Positions 25,910 through 35,141 of a stretch of DNA of 42,803 nt are shown here, one piece after another; within the stretch, counting starts at the first letter, position 1; the number at the start of each line of letters is the position of its first letter. The notes under the pieces were generated by a model. That model had not been told where the DNA came from, ran no database searches, and saw only the letters and a program-made list of their open reading frames with translations. The stretch comes from Bdellovibrio sp. ArHS. Its GTDB lineage: Bacteria > Bdellovibrionota > Bdellovibrionia > Bdellovibrionales > Bdellovibrionaceae. A program made the translations under genes and the position numbers. The stretch lies in contig NZ_JTEV01000027.1 of the NCBI RefSeq assembly GCF_000786105.1, forward strand, positions 1 through 42,803, in the 5' to 3' direction.

Positions 25910-26817
25910 AGACCGTTTACATCTTTCCCGGTCTGAATGGTTTGTTGCGTAAAGCGGATCGCTTGCGGTTTATAGACTATCCGGAAGTGCAATCCTATTT
26001 TTCGCGCTCTGAGCGTGTCTTAAAAAATGATTTTGGTATGAATGTGAATCTGGTGGAATTTTTGCATTCTTCCACCGAAAACATCTATGCTATCGAAAAT
26101 ATCAGTTTGGCGGCAGTCGCAATTACGGCGACTCAATGTGGGGTTGCCGAGCATTTGCGACAAAAGTTGGGGACTCCCGACTGGGTTATGGGATGCTCCT
26201 TGGGTGATTTAGCGCGGGCGGTATTTGCGAAGGCTTATACCTTTGAGGACGCCATCTTCAATCATGTTTATTTCACGCAAAAGATTGACGGTATTGATAA
26301 GATTGGTGGCAACATCGGTGTGCTTGCCGGTAAGGGCAAGTCTTTTTCTGACGAAGACCATCTTTGGTTTGATTCCATTGAGGTCGATGTTTCCCAACTG
26401 ACCCCAAGATTTCTGAATATCGGTGGGCGCTTTGAAGATCTGAAAAAGGTCGAAGAAAGAGCTCGCCAAAGGGGCTGGGGCGTTATGCAGATTTTAAACT
26501 ATCCGGCGCACTCAAGATATATTGTACCCTATGTAAATAAAGTCGAGGCCGATATGTTGCGGGTGCGAATGCTGCCGCCACAGACGCCGATGTTTTCAAG
26601 CTTCTCGGTGAAGCCTTTGACAGACTGTGAAGAGATTAAATCCGAGTTTATATTGAGTATGACCAAAACCATTCATTGGCATCGTGCGGTGACCAAGCTT
26701 GTGCAGGATCATGAGGTTTCGCGATTTATCAACATCGGGCCTTGCCGAAGCCTGTCGGGGTTGATGAAGGACATTCCGGTCCATGTCGAAATGTTGGAAT
26801 CCTTCAATTTGGTCTGA
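25906..26817 (+). CDS. FabD-like acyltransferase with altered substrate residues
   Basis: A 303-aa protein with the malonyl-CoA:ACP transacylase fold signature: IFPGLNG near the N-terminus, GCSLG with nucleophile Ser98, YPAHSRY with catalytic His202, and a C-terminal FINIGPCRSLSG. Two canonical features are missing. The FPGQGSQ oxyanion motif reads FPGLNGLL, and the Arg about 25 residues after the Ser that holds the malonyl carboxylate is replaced by hydrophobic residues around 121-123. It may therefore carry a non-malonyl acyl group, act as a hydrolase, or be non-catalytic. It starts inside the diiron gene stop (ATGA), so the two proteins are probably made together and may modify an acyl chain. 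No carrier protein is nearby. Confidence 0.7.
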   Translation: MKTVYIFPGLNGLLRKADRLRFIDYPEVQSYFSRSERVLKNDFGMNVNLVEFLHSSTENIYAIENISLAAVAITATQCGVAEHLRQKLGTPDWVMGCSLGDLARAVFAKAYTFEDAIFNHVYFTQKIDGIDKIGGNIGVLAGKGKSFSDEDHLWFDSIEVDVSQLTPRFLNIGGRFEDLKKVEERARQRGWGVMQILNYPAHSRYIVPYVNKVEADMLRVRMLPPQTPMFSSFSVKPLTDCEEIKSEFILSMTKTIHWHRAVTKLVQDHEVSRFINIGPCRSLSGLMKDIPVHVEMLESFNLV

Positions 26818-26827
26818 TAAAATTCGG

Positions 26828-26871
26828 CCTCAGGTTTCACCTTCTAAATTTAGTCTGAATTTCAGCTGAGG
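26828..26871. promoter_or_regulatory. nested palindromes upstream of oxidoreductase operon
   Basis: cctcag (26828-26833) and ctgagg (26866-26871) enclose the palindromes ctaaatttag (26844-26853) and ctgaatttcag (26855-26865). The cluster lies in the gap after the acyltransferase stop and about 60 bp before ATG 26933. It may be a terminator for the upstream pair, an operator for the downstream operon, or both. Confidence 0.3.
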
Positions 26872-26932
26872 TTGGGTGGCGATAGTTCTTGGCAATAAGG
26901 GTCTCTGGTGGTGTTATTGAGTGGGGGCCATC

Positions 26933-27961
26933 ATGTGGATCTTTGGTCGAAAAGCAAAAGAAGAGCCCGCTTATTCGCGGAAAACTGTCAGCATCAGAAT
27001 GGAAGCCATCGGCGGCCAGGGTGCAAACTCTGCAGGAAAAATTTTCGCCGAAGCGGCGGTCCTGGGTAAAGGCTATACGGGAAATCACTTTTCAAGTTTT
27101 GGTTCTGAAAAAAAAGGCACTCCGGTCAAATCTTTCGTGCGCTTTTCGACGGAAGGTAAAATCATCCGTACCGCTTCTTACATCAAGCACCCTGACATTC
27201 TGGTGATCTTTCATGAGTCTCTTTTGCAAACTCATCCTGAATGTCTTGACGGGATCGACGCCCACACGGACTTACTTATCAACTCTACCAAAAGCCCTGA
27301 CGAGATTCAATTCCCGCAAGGGTTCAAGGTTCGAAAGTTCGCCACCGTAGATGCGACTTCACTGGCACTTAAGCATGAGTGCGGATTGAATGCCGTCATG
27401 CTAGGGGCCATCACAAAATTTTGCAGTGAGGTGCCGGCGGATCTTCTGCTAAAAACCTTTTTGCGTTTCTTCGCTCATTTGCCCGAACAAGTGCAAAAGA
27501 ATAATTCCGAAGGGTTTGAAGCCGGAATAAAAAAGACCAAAGAATATCTTTTTGATGAGTCTCAGGCCAGCGTGGAAAAGACCGCGGAAATTCTGCCGAA
27601 GCTTGGTTGGGAGAACGCGCCCTTAGGTGGTTTGATTGTGAATCCCGGCAACACGGTTTTGAAGGACAACAGCGCCAGTCGTAAGGGGCTGCTGCCTCGT
27701 TTCCTTCCCGAGATTTGTTTTAATTGCGGGTACTGCGACATGGTTTGTCCGGACTATTGTTTTGTGTGGGAGATCGACCCGGCGAAGAACCCGCCCCCAC
27801 AGTTAAAGGGTATTGACTATCAGTATTGCAAAGGTTGTCAGAAGTGTGTGGTGGCTTGTCCGGTGCAGGCCCTGGTCACCGTTCCCGAGGGGGATTTGAC
27901 CAAGGAAGAAAGAAGCCAGCATCTTTTTCCGCACCTCCATAAAAGAGATCAGAAAGATTAG
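26933..27961 (+). CDS. 2-oxoacid:ferredoxin oxidoreductase, fused gamma-delta subunit
   Basis: A 342-aa subunit. The N-terminal about 200 residues are the POR/KOR gamma domain, with the signature IGGQGANSAGKIFAEAA (about 26-42). The C-terminal about 80 residues form a delta-type ferredoxin with two CxxCxxCxxxCP motifs (Cys262/265/268/272 and Cys299/302/305/309), binding two [4Fe-4S] clusters that pass electrons to ferredoxin or flavodoxin. Fusion of gamma and delta in one chain differs from the four-gene form. ATG 26933 has ggggg 5 nt upstream and is preferred over GTG 26921. It is 3 bp upstream of the alpha-beta gene, so the two form an operon and a complex. Substrate (pyruvate, 2-oxoglutarate or branched oxoacids) is not fixed by sequence alone. 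Confidence 0.85.
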   Translation: MWIFGRKAKEEPAYSRKTVSIRMEAIGGQGANSAGKIFAEAAVLGKGYTGNHFSSFGSEKKGTPVKSFVRFSTEGKIIRTASYIKHPDILVIFHESLLQTHPECLDGIDAHTDLLINSTKSPDEIQFPQGFKVRKFATVDATSLALKHECGLNAVMLGAITKFCSEVPADLLLKTFLRFFAHLPEQVQKNNSEGFEAGIKKTKEYLFDESQASVEKTAEILPKLGWENAPLGGLIVNPGNTVLKDNSASRKGLLPRFLPEICFNCGYCDMVCPDYCFVWEIDPAKNPPPQLKGIDYQYCKGCQKCVVACPVQALVTVPEGDLTKEERSQHLFPHLHKRDQKD

Positions 27962-27964
27962 AAT

Positions 27965-30232
27965 ATGAACGCTGAACAATTGAATTGTTTTATGACCGGA
28001 AACGAGTTGGCGGCCGAAGCGGCAAAAGCCATCGAGTTCCATTTCATGGGTTACTATCCCATCACACCTTCTACCGAGATCGCACAAATCATTGACCGAA
28101 TGAAGGCGAAAGGCGAAATCTCAACAGTTCTTCTTCCTGCCGATGGTGAGCATGGGGCTGCGGGAGCATGCTTTGGGGCCACGACGGCGGGCGCGCGTGT
28201 ATTGAATGCCACCAGTGCCAACGGATTTCTTTACAGTCTGGAACAGCTTCCTGTGCAGGCGGGCAGTCGGCTGCCAATGGTTTTAAACCTGGTTACCCGA
28301 TCGGTCAGTGGGCCTTTGGATATTCGCTGCGATCACTCTGATTTAATGTACGCTTTGCAAACGGGCTGGATTATTCTTATGGCGTCCACGCCTCAGGCTG
28401 TCTACGACATGAATATCATCGCCGTAAAGTTGGGGGAACATCCTGACGTGCGTCTGCCGGTCATGGTTGTCAGTGACGGGTTCTTCACCAGTCATCAGCG
28501 CCAGTCGGCGAAGATTTTTAAAGACAAAAAGATAGTGCAGGATTTTTTAGGAAAATGCAGTTCGAGCTTTTCCACTTTGAATCCTCGCCAACCAGTGACC
28601 GTCGGGCCGTACATGAACGATCCGGATCTTATCAACAATAAATTTCAATTGCATCAAGCGCACGAAGCCGCGGCGAAGGTTTACCAGCAGATTGCGCGTG
28701 ATTACGAAGCGCTGAGTGGGCGAAGTTATCCGGCGTTGGAAGCTTATCAAATGGACGAGGCCGAAGCGGCCTTGTTCCTGCTTAACTCCGCCGCCGAAAC
28801 CGCTAAAGATGTTGTTGATCAAGCCCGCGCCGAGGGAAAAAAAGTCGGCGTGCTTCGGCCCAATCTGCTTCGCCCTTTTCCTGCCGAAGCACTGAAGGCG
28901 GCCGCACAGAATCTGTCCTCTATTTTGATCGGCGAAAGAAGTGACACTCCGGGCTCTTTAGGGGGGCCCCTCAGTCACGAAGTTCGTGGAACTCTTTTCG
29001 CGGACTCGGCATGCAGAATTAAAACGCTCAGCCGTATTTACGGTTTGGGCGGTAAAGACTTTCGTGAAGATGATGCCGCGGTTTTCATTAACGAAGCTTT
29101 ATCAGTGATTACCGACCCGCAGGCCGTTGCGGCCTTTGGATTTTTGGGAACAGAGGCGGGTAGCAAAAAAAATCTTCCACCACAGGTATTGCCACCACTT
29201 TCACGGGAAGAGATGAGTCAGGGGTTGACGCAAATTGAAGTCGTGAAAAGTGAAGGCAAAAATTCTCCATTGAAGGTGACGGTGGCGAACCCCAGTTTGT
29301 TGGTGGCGCGGCCCAAAAGAATCGCGCCGGGACATGGGGCCTGTCCGGGCTGTGGTATTTTTTCGGGACTGGATCAGTTCTTTAAAGGAATTGAAGGGGA
29401 CGTTGTGGTTCTATATCACACCGGTTGTGCGATGGTTGTCACTACCGATTATCCCTTTAGCGCTCATCGTGTGACGTACCTTCATAATCTTTTCCAAAAT
29501 GGCGCTCCCACCTTGTCTGGATTGGTTGAAGTTTTTTACGAGAAAAAACGCCGTGGGGAAATTGCTGTCGGCGAAGATATCACCTTCGTGATGATCACTG
29601 GTGACGGCGGCATGGACATCGGGATGGGACCAACTATTGGAACAGCCCTGCGTAATCATAAGATGATTATCTTAGAATACGACAACCAAGGTTACATGAA
29701 CACGGGCGGGCAATTAAGTTACACAACCCCGTTTGGAAAAGAGACGGTGACCAGTCATGTGGGTAAGGCCTCTTTTGGTAAGACCTTTCATCATAAGGAT
29801 ACGGCCGCGATCATGGCTGCGACAGGCATTCCCTATGTTTTTACTGCCATTGAATCCTATGGAACAGATCTTGTTGCCAAGGCGGCCAAAGCTCAGTGGT
29901 ACGCGAAAAACGAAGGTCTTGTGTTTGGCAAGATACTGATCAGTTGTCCGTTGAATTGGGCGTCTGAAGAAAAATACGGTCAGGATATTTTGCAGAAGGC
30001 GGCGGATTCCTGCTTCTTCCCACTCTATGAAATTGAGCATGGCCTGACTCGTCTTAGTTACGATCCGGAAAAAGAGGGACGGAAGCTTCCTCTGACAGCC
30101 TGGTTGGGAATGATGGGAAAATCGAAACATCTTTTAAAGCCGGAATATGCCGAAGCCCTCGGGGCCTTTCAAAATGAAGTCGATCGGCGTTGGGCGCGAC
30201 TGAAGGCCATGGCCGATCATCCGCTTCTTTGA
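27965..30232 (+). CDS. 2-oxoacid:ferredoxin oxidoreductase, fused alpha-beta subunit
   Basis: A 755-aa catalytic subunit. The N-terminal part is the alpha (pyrimidine-binding) domain, starting with MTGNELAAEAA and GYYPITPSTEI, followed by the domain-II region to about 400. From about 455 the beta domain begins with GHGACPGCGIFSG. It contains GDGGMDIGMGP with downstream Asn near 573 (about 546-575), the TPP/Mg2+ site. With the gamma-delta protein it should decarboxylate a 2-oxoacid oxidatively to acyl-CoA and reduced ferredoxin. Alpha-beta fusion plus gamma-delta fusion yields a two-polypeptide enzyme. The oxygen-sensitive chemistry is notable if the host is an aerobe. ATG 27965 follows the gamma-delta stop by 3 bp. 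Confidence 0.87.
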   Translation: MNAEQLNCFMTGNELAAEAAKAIEFHFMGYYPITPSTEIAQIIDRMKAKGEISTVLLPADGEHGAAGACFGATTAGARVLNATSANGFLYSLEQLPVQAGSRLPMVLNLVTRSVSGPLDIRCDHSDLMYALQTGWIILMASTPQAVYDMNIIAVKLGEHPDVRLPVMVVSDGFFTSHQRQSAKIFKDKKIVQDFLGKCSSSFSTLNPRQPVTVGPYMNDPDLINNKFQLHQAHEAAAKVYQQIARDYEALSGRSYPALEAYQMDEAEAALFLLNSAAETAKDVVDQARAEGKKVGVLRPNLLRPFPAEALKAAAQNLSSILIGERSDTPGSLGGPLSHEVRGTLFADSACRIKTLSRIYGLGGKDFREDDAAVFINEALSVITDPQAVAAFGFLGTEAGSKKNLPPQVLPPLSREEMSQGLTQIEVVKSEGKNSPLKVTVANPSLLVARPKRIAPGHGACPGCGIFSGLDQFFKGIEGDVVVLYHTGCAMVVTTDYPFSAHRVTYLHNLFQNGAPTLSGLVEVFYEKKRRGEIAVGEDITFVMITGDGGMDIGMGPTIGTALRNHKMIILEYDNQGYMNTGGQLSYTTPFGKETVTSHVGKASFGKTFHHKDTAAIMAATGIPYVFTAIESYGTDLVAKAAKAQWYAKNEGLVFGKILISCPLNWASEEKYGQDILQKAADSCFFPLYEIEHGLTRLSYDPEKEGRKLPLTAWLGMMGKSKHLLKPEYAEALGAFQNEVDRRWARLKAMADHPLL

Positions 30233-30352
30233 ATGGGAGTGCATTTTTTTTCGGCGCTTTTTAGTGGATTTGTATGAAGGAAGAACAGTATTAATTTGAG
30301 ATTTTGATTTGTGTGGTTAAGGCCCCGTTTAGATCAACCGAAAAGTAAAGGT

Positions 30353-32953
30353 ATGGTCAAGATCCTTTTCGGTGCGTTTCTACTTTTGCAGGTCTTTGCG
30401 CTGACGGCGTGTCAGATGGATCTGAACATCGCTGATTTAAATCCTTTAGAAAATGCCTCCACACCTCCACCGTCCTCATTTCAAGGAACATTGAAAAAGC
30501 AGAATGCTGTTTCTTTTTATGAGGACTTCGATGCCTCGGAAGAAGCCTCTTCGGTGATCTTGTTAGCGAATAATAAATATCTAGTTGCTGGTCTGCTTTA
30601 TAATAAGCCCGCGGTCTGGATGTACAATGCAGATTTTTCTATTAACACGGGATTCGCTCGTGATGGCTTTCTTTACCTAGCTTTGGAATCTGGAAAAAGC
30701 TATGAGCGAATCACTCTCTTTGAAGACTCTAATAATAAAATTCTGGTGATTCTGAATACCAGCCCTGTCGAGACCGGAAATAATTCGACTCGATATCTCT
30801 ATCGTTTGAACTTAGATGGCAGCCTGGATTCTTCTTTTGGCAACGGTGGGCAGTTGGTTCTTGAGACCAACACTCTGGTTCGTCGGACCTCTTTCATTTT
30901 ACAAAGTTCTTCGGGCTATTATTTTGTGAACACCGATTCAACCGGCACTCAGCTTACACCTTCTAGTTGGTCGTTTGACTGGCGCGCCTCTGTTTCACAC
31001 CTCCTTTATGACGGAAGTAGCGACGCTTCTTTTGGAAGTGGTGGAACGTACACTCTGCCCCTGCCTCCTGCCGCTGCGACTTATAAATTTCAGTCGCCAG
31101 GGCGAGCTGCTTTGGATTCTAACGGCGATTTATACATTGCCACGACCATCAGCCAAGATGGCTCTGATGCAGGATACATTTACAAAGTATTGCCATCAGG
31201 GAGCGTCGATGCGACCTGGGGGACCGCGGGAATTGTTTCGGAGATACAAAGTTTTCCCAACAGAATCTCTTTTTCAGGAGTTTTTATCTACAATAGCAAG
31301 CTCTATGTTTCTGCCATTAAGTCCCATCCTGATGATGACTTTAGAGTCTACCGCTACGATATAGATGGAACCTTGGACACGACCTTTAACGGTACGGGAT
31401 ACTATAATTTTGCGAACGTGTCTGGGGCCTCGGGGGCATACGATGGGGGAAGCATTGCCGGGTTTGATTCTTCAGGAAATATTTATGTGCAAGGACAAAG
31501 TACCGAAAGCGGTGTGCCGACGATCTCACTCTTCGTGGCAAGGTTGACGTCAGGGGGAGCGCTCGACATCAGTTACGGTAATAGCGGCTTTAATTTATAC
31601 GCCACTGGCATCACTAATTATGGCGGCATGACTCGCACCAGTCTGGTTAAATCTGACGGATCTATCATGGCTTTTTACGAGACCTATCATGAAGTCATGG
31701 GAGACAATCTTTTTAATTTAGTCACTGCAAAGATTCTTCCGACCGGGAATCTGGATAACACTTATGGCACTCTGGGCCTCAAAGAAGACGACGAGGTTCG
31801 CTCTTATTTAACGGACCTGAAAGAAAATGCCCAAGAAATTCTAAATGATACGGAAGGAAATTTTTATTCTGTCAGCTCCTTCTTCGGAGCGCACTCTGGC
31901 GACATTGTGCGCATTTCCAAGTATCTTTCCGCTGGAAGTGTTGATAGCGCCTTTGGTTCTTCAGGTGTTCTAAAAATTCCTCATTTCGCTTTGGGTGGAG
32001 TGGCGATTCAGGACGATAAACTTTATGTTTCTGGTTATGATTATGACGTCGTCACTAAAAATTTCGCCCTGACCATCTATGGGTACAACACCGACGGGAC
32101 CGTAAATAGCAGCTTTGGCGTAGCCGGAAAAGCGGTTGTGCCTTTGGGGGGCTATCACGTTATTTCGCACTTTCCCTCGGTGGCGAGTATCTTTCATAGT
32201 GACGGAAGTTTGACGGTGTCGACAGTGGTTGCTGACACGAACGATGACGCTTTCACCGCTCTTTGGCGATTGAATGCTCTTGGTCAGGCCGTGGCAAATC
32301 CTTCCACGCTTCAGAATATTACCATTGTAGGCCCTTGTGATTCATATCAAAAGTCTCTGTTAGTGGGTGTACCTGCGACAGATCAGTTCTATGTTTTGGG
32401 TCCTGACTCGAACAACATGAATGAAAATTCGCTCTATCTGTACAACCAGGATTTCAGTAAAGTGACTTCTTTTGGCAGTGCGGGGGAACGGGCCCTGTCT
32501 GGTTTGGGTGCTGATATTCCGGACTATTCGTTCCTGCAAGGTGCTTTCTTTTTTAAAGGTGCTTTGTATCTGACGATTTATCTTGTCGACGCTGATTCCG
32601 AAGTGATGGCCTTAGCAAAACTCGACAGTGACGGAAGTTTGAACACGAATTTCGGCAACTCGGGGACTCTTACTTTTGCTCATGACCTGTCCTACGCGGG
32701 CTATGAATGGGCGCAATTTATGCCCAACGAGTCTGAAGAAGAAATTGTGGTAATCAGCTTTAATGGTCAGGGGGACCCGTCAACCCTACAAATGATTTCG
32801 GCAGATGGCGTAACCCTAGACACGCCAATAAATCTGGCCACGTCCCAGAGCGACACCTATCTGGATAAATGCAGTTTTTCATCGCAGTCTGGAGCTCTGT
32901 GTACGGAGTTTGACGCGCAAGCAGGCAGTTTTAAAATAAACTTATATAAATAA
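30353..32953 (+). CDS. delta-60 repeat beta-propeller lipoprotein
   Basis: An 866-aa lipoprotein. The signal peptide ends in LTAC (Cys20 from ATG 30353). The mature protein carries about eleven copies of a short turn motif of the form DG-S-L-D-x-S/T-FG-x-x-G spaced 45-90 residues apart, the delta-60/DUF5122 repeat that builds beta-propeller blades. It is predicted to sit on an outer membrane or the surface; function unknown. The start is uncertain: ATG 30353 gives a textbook lipoprotein signal but aaagg lies too close, while an in-frame GTG at 30311 would add 14 basic residues. A hairpin follows the stop. It stands apart from both neighbours. Confidence 0.72.
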   Translation: MVKILFGAFLLLQVFALTACQMDLNIADLNPLENASTPPPSSFQGTLKKQNAVSFYEDFDASEEASSVILLANNKYLVAGLLYNKPAVWMYNADFSINTGFARDGFLYLALESGKSYERITLFEDSNNKILVILNTSPVETGNNSTRYLYRLNLDGSLDSSFGNGGQLVLETNTLVRRTSFILQSSSGYYFVNTDSTGTQLTPSSWSFDWRASVSHLLYDGSSDASFGSGGTYTLPLPPAAATYKFQSPGRAALDSNGDLYIATTISQDGSDAGYIYKVLPSGSVDATWGTAGIVSEIQSFPNRISFSGVFIYNSKLYVSAIKSHPDDDFRVYRYDIDGTLDTTFNGTGYYNFANVSGASGAYDGGSIAGFDSSGNIYVQGQSTESGVPTISLFVARLTSGGALDISYGNSGFNLYATGITNYGGMTRTSLVKSDGSIMAFYETYHEVMGDNLFNLVTAKILPTGNLDNTYGTLGLKEDDEVRSYLTDLKENAQEILNDTEGNFYSVSSFFGAHSGDIVRISKYLSAGSVDSAFGSSGVLKIPHFALGGVAIQDDKLYVSGYDYDVVTKNFALTIYGYNTDGTVNSSFGVAGKAVVPLGGYHVISHFPSVASIFHSDGSLTVSTVVADTNDDAFTALWRLNALGQAVANPSTLQNITIVGPCDSYQKSLLVGVPATDQFYVLGPDSNNMNENSLYLYNQDFSKVTSFGSAGERALSGLGADIPDYSFLQGAFFFKGALYLTIYLVDADSEVMALAKLDSDGSLNTNFGNSGTLTFAHDLSYAGYEWAQFMPNESEEEIVVISFNGQGDPSTLQMISADGVTLDTPINLATSQSDTYLDKCSFSSQSGALCTEFDAQAGSFKINLYK

Positions 32954-32959
32954 ATTAGC

Positions 32960-32982
32960 GAAGCCTCTTTAGCGGAGGCTTC
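32960..32982 (+). terminator. 8-bp hairpin after delta-60 lipoprotein
   Basis: gaagcctc (32960-32967) pairs with gaggcttc (32975-32982) around a 7-nt loop, 6 bp after the stop at 32953. Downstream bases aagttt are only weakly U-rich. Confidence 0.55.
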
Positions 32983-33112
32983 AAGTTTCACCGCTTTGGA
33001 ACCTGCCTTTGCGCGAGGTTCTCTTTCTTGGGTCATTTTGATGCGGCGTGGGCCAAAAAAAGAAACAGGCACCTTGTTGTTTTTTTGTTATGCTTTTCGG
33101 GGTGAGGTTTTT

Positions 33113-33892
33113 GTGAAACGACTGAAAGTTCTGTTGGTTTTGTCTTTAGTGGTGGTTGGACTTGTGATTTCAGGAATTGTGATTCAGCGAGTCCTGCAAA
33201 GTAAACGCTATACAAAAGTTCGACCGCAGACGGGAGAAGTGACAGAAGCGGTTTATGGTTTAGGCAAGGTGAAATCCAATCGTCGCTATGAAGTGAAGCT
33301 GGGTGTGATTTCAACAGTGCGCGAATTGTATGTGAACGAAGGTGATGTTGTTAAGGCGGGGCAAAATTTAGTCCGTATTGATAGCAATGTCGTGTTTAAA
33401 GCGCCTTTTGATGGCACGGTCACTATGATTAACAACTTCGAAGGTGAAACGGCTCTTCCCCAAAGTGTGATTTTGCGTATGGAAGACCTGAAAGATCGGT
33501 TCATTGAACTTTCGGTCGAACAAGAGGGCGCACTGCGTGTGCAAAAAGGACAGATGGCCCGCGTCTCGTTTGAGTCTTTACGGGGCGAGGTTCTGGTTGG
33601 CAAAGTCAAAGCCATCTTTCCAAAAGGGGACGAGTTTATTGCCGACGTTGAGATTTCCAACTTGGGCGCCAGCATTTTGCCAGGCATGACGGCGGATGTA
33701 TCAATTGAAATTGGCAAAATCAAAGGAACGCTGGTCCCCTTGAAGGCATTAAGAAATGGCACTCTGTCTGTCGAACGTGACGGGCATATCCAGAAAATCA
33801 AAGTGGAAGTGGGTTTGGTCGACGGACTTTCCGCGGAAATAAAAAGCGGCGATTTAATGCCCACTGACGAAATTTTAGTTCCTAAGGAGTAG
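33113..33892 (+). CDS. membrane-fusion/periplasmic adaptor of an ABC exporter
   Basis: A 259-aa HlyD/MacA-type adaptor. An N-terminal membrane anchor (about 5-27) is followed by a lipoyl/barrel-sandwich half motif, then VFKAPFDGTVT (about 92-102), then beta-barrel domains ending near LVP and ILVPKE. The usual long alpha-hairpin is almost absent, so it is short for the family. It should bridge the inner-membrane permease to periplasmic components. The start is GTG 33113, with ggtgagg 5 nt upstream; upstream in-frame codons give an implausible N-terminus. The permease ATG follows 4 bp after the stop, and its RBS aaggag overlaps this gene's end, so an operon is clear. Confidence 0.8.
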   Translation: MKRLKVLLVLSLVVVGLVISGIVIQRVLQSKRYTKVRPQTGEVTEAVYGLGKVKSNRRYEVKLGVISTVRELYVNEGDVVKAGQNLVRIDSNVVFKAPFDGTVTMINNFEGETALPQSVILRMEDLKDRFIELSVEQEGALRVQKGQMARVSFESLRGEVLVGKVKAIFPKGDEFIADVEISNLGASILPGMTADVSIEIGKIKGTLVPLKALRNGTLSVERDGHIQKIKVEVGLVDGLSAEIKSGDLMPTDEILVPKE

Positions 33893-33896
33893 CCGT

Positions 33897-35141
33897 ATGT
33901 TTTTTCTTTCATGGCGACAACTGATGTCCAGGAAGAAACAGACTCTTCTGATTCTTTTAGGAATCAGTTTTGGAACACTTTTATTTGTCAGCATCTCTGG
34001 CATTCAGTTGGGAATGCGTCAGTATATTTCTGAACAGCTTCTTAATAATACCGCGCATATTCTTATCTCGGGCGCGGAACAAGATATTCTCGCCAAAGAC
34101 GTGACCGAGGCCCTTTACGGCCCTCAAGAAAAAGTTTTTTGGCGGGTGCCACCAGCAGGGAAGCGGGACGAAGCTCGTCTACAAAATTATCAGGGATGGT
34201 ATCAAAGACTTTCCCAAGATCCGGATGTCTTTGATTTTTCACCTCGATTAAATACCAACGCTCTTTTAACCAATGGCAAGTTTTCGGTGTCAGTAGGTCT
34301 GTTGGGGACGATTCCAGAAAGACACACGCGATTAACGAATATTGAAAATTATCTTAAAGAAGGTTCGTTCACCGCTTTGCGCGGTGGTGGCAACAACCTG
34401 GTAGTGGGAAGTGGCGTCGCTGGCAAACTGGGGGCGCGTCTTAATCAGGTCATCAATATCAGCGTGGGCTCTGGCGGCAGCCGTCCCTATAAAATCGTAG
34501 GAATAGTTCACTTTGGAAATAAGCAGTTGGACGAGTCCATCGCATTTGCCCATCTTAAGAACGTTCAGACTTTGACGAAAAGCCCCGGACGAATTACCGA
34601 GATCGCCGTGGCTTTGTTGGATATCGATAAGTCAACCCAGGTGGCGGATTTTTGGCAGTTGATTAGTTCTGACAAAGTTGAAGACTGGCAAGAGGCGAAC
34701 AAGGCATTCATGGAGATGATCCAGGTGCAAGATTTCTCTCGCTACTTTATCACGACAGCGATTTTGATTGTCGCTGCGTTCGGAATCTACAATGTTTTGA
34801 CGATTATGATTAATCAAAAACGCCGCGAGATCGCGATTCTTAGAGCCATTGGCTATGCCCCGAAACGCATTCTGCAATTGATTCTTTATCAAGGCCTGAT
34901 GTTGGGTGTTGCTGGCGGTTTCCTTGGACTTCTTCTTGGATTTCTAATGTGCGTATGGGTTGGCTCCATTGATTTTGGTTTTGAAATCGGCGGCAGCAAC
35001 AATCTGATGATGAGCTATGACTGGTCTATCTACGTCACCGCCTTTATTACGGCGAATGTCGCTTCTTTAATCGCGAGTTATATTCCCGCCTGGGAGGCCA
35101 GCCGCATGACTCCTATTGATATTATAAGGTCGGAAACATGA
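33897..35141 (+). CDS. LolC/E- or MacB-like ABC permease (FtsX domain)
   Basis: A 414-aa inner-membrane protein. One transmembrane helix near the N-terminus (about 16-36) is followed by a long periplasmic MacB-PCD-like domain (about 40-275). Three more helices form the FtsX domain, with QKRREIAILRAIGYAP in the coupling region (about 310-325). This four-helix layout is shared by LolC/E, MacB permeases and other mechanotransmission ABC proteins. It probably moves a lipid-anchored or envelope substrate with the adjacent ATPase and adaptor. RBS aaggag precedes ATG 33897. The TGA overlaps the ATPase ATG (ATGA), so they are coupled. Confidence 0.82.
   Translation: MFFLSWRQLMSRKKQTLLILLGISFGTLLFVSISGIQLGMRQYISEQLLNNTAHILISGAEQDILAKDVTEALYGPQEKVFWRVPPAGKRDEARLQNYQGWYQRLSQDPDVFDFSPRLNTNALLTNGKFSVSVGLLGTIPERHTRLTNIENYLKEGSFTALRGGGNNLVVGSGVAGKLGARLNQVINISVGSGGSRPYKIVGIVHFGNKQLDESIAFAHLKNVQTLTKSPGRITEIAVALLDIDKSTQVADFWQLISSDKVEDWQEANKAFMEMIQVQDFSRYFITTAILIVAAFGIYNVLTIMINQKRREIAILRAIGYAPKRILQLILYQGLMLGVAGGFLGLLLGFLMCVWVGSIDFGFEIGGSNNLMMSYDWSIYVTAFITANVASLIASYIPAWEASRMTPIDIIRSET

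Noticed and set aside
29714-30130. 138-codon antisense ORF in the alpha-beta oxidoreductase gene
   Set aside because: Shadow of the TPP-domain coding sequence.
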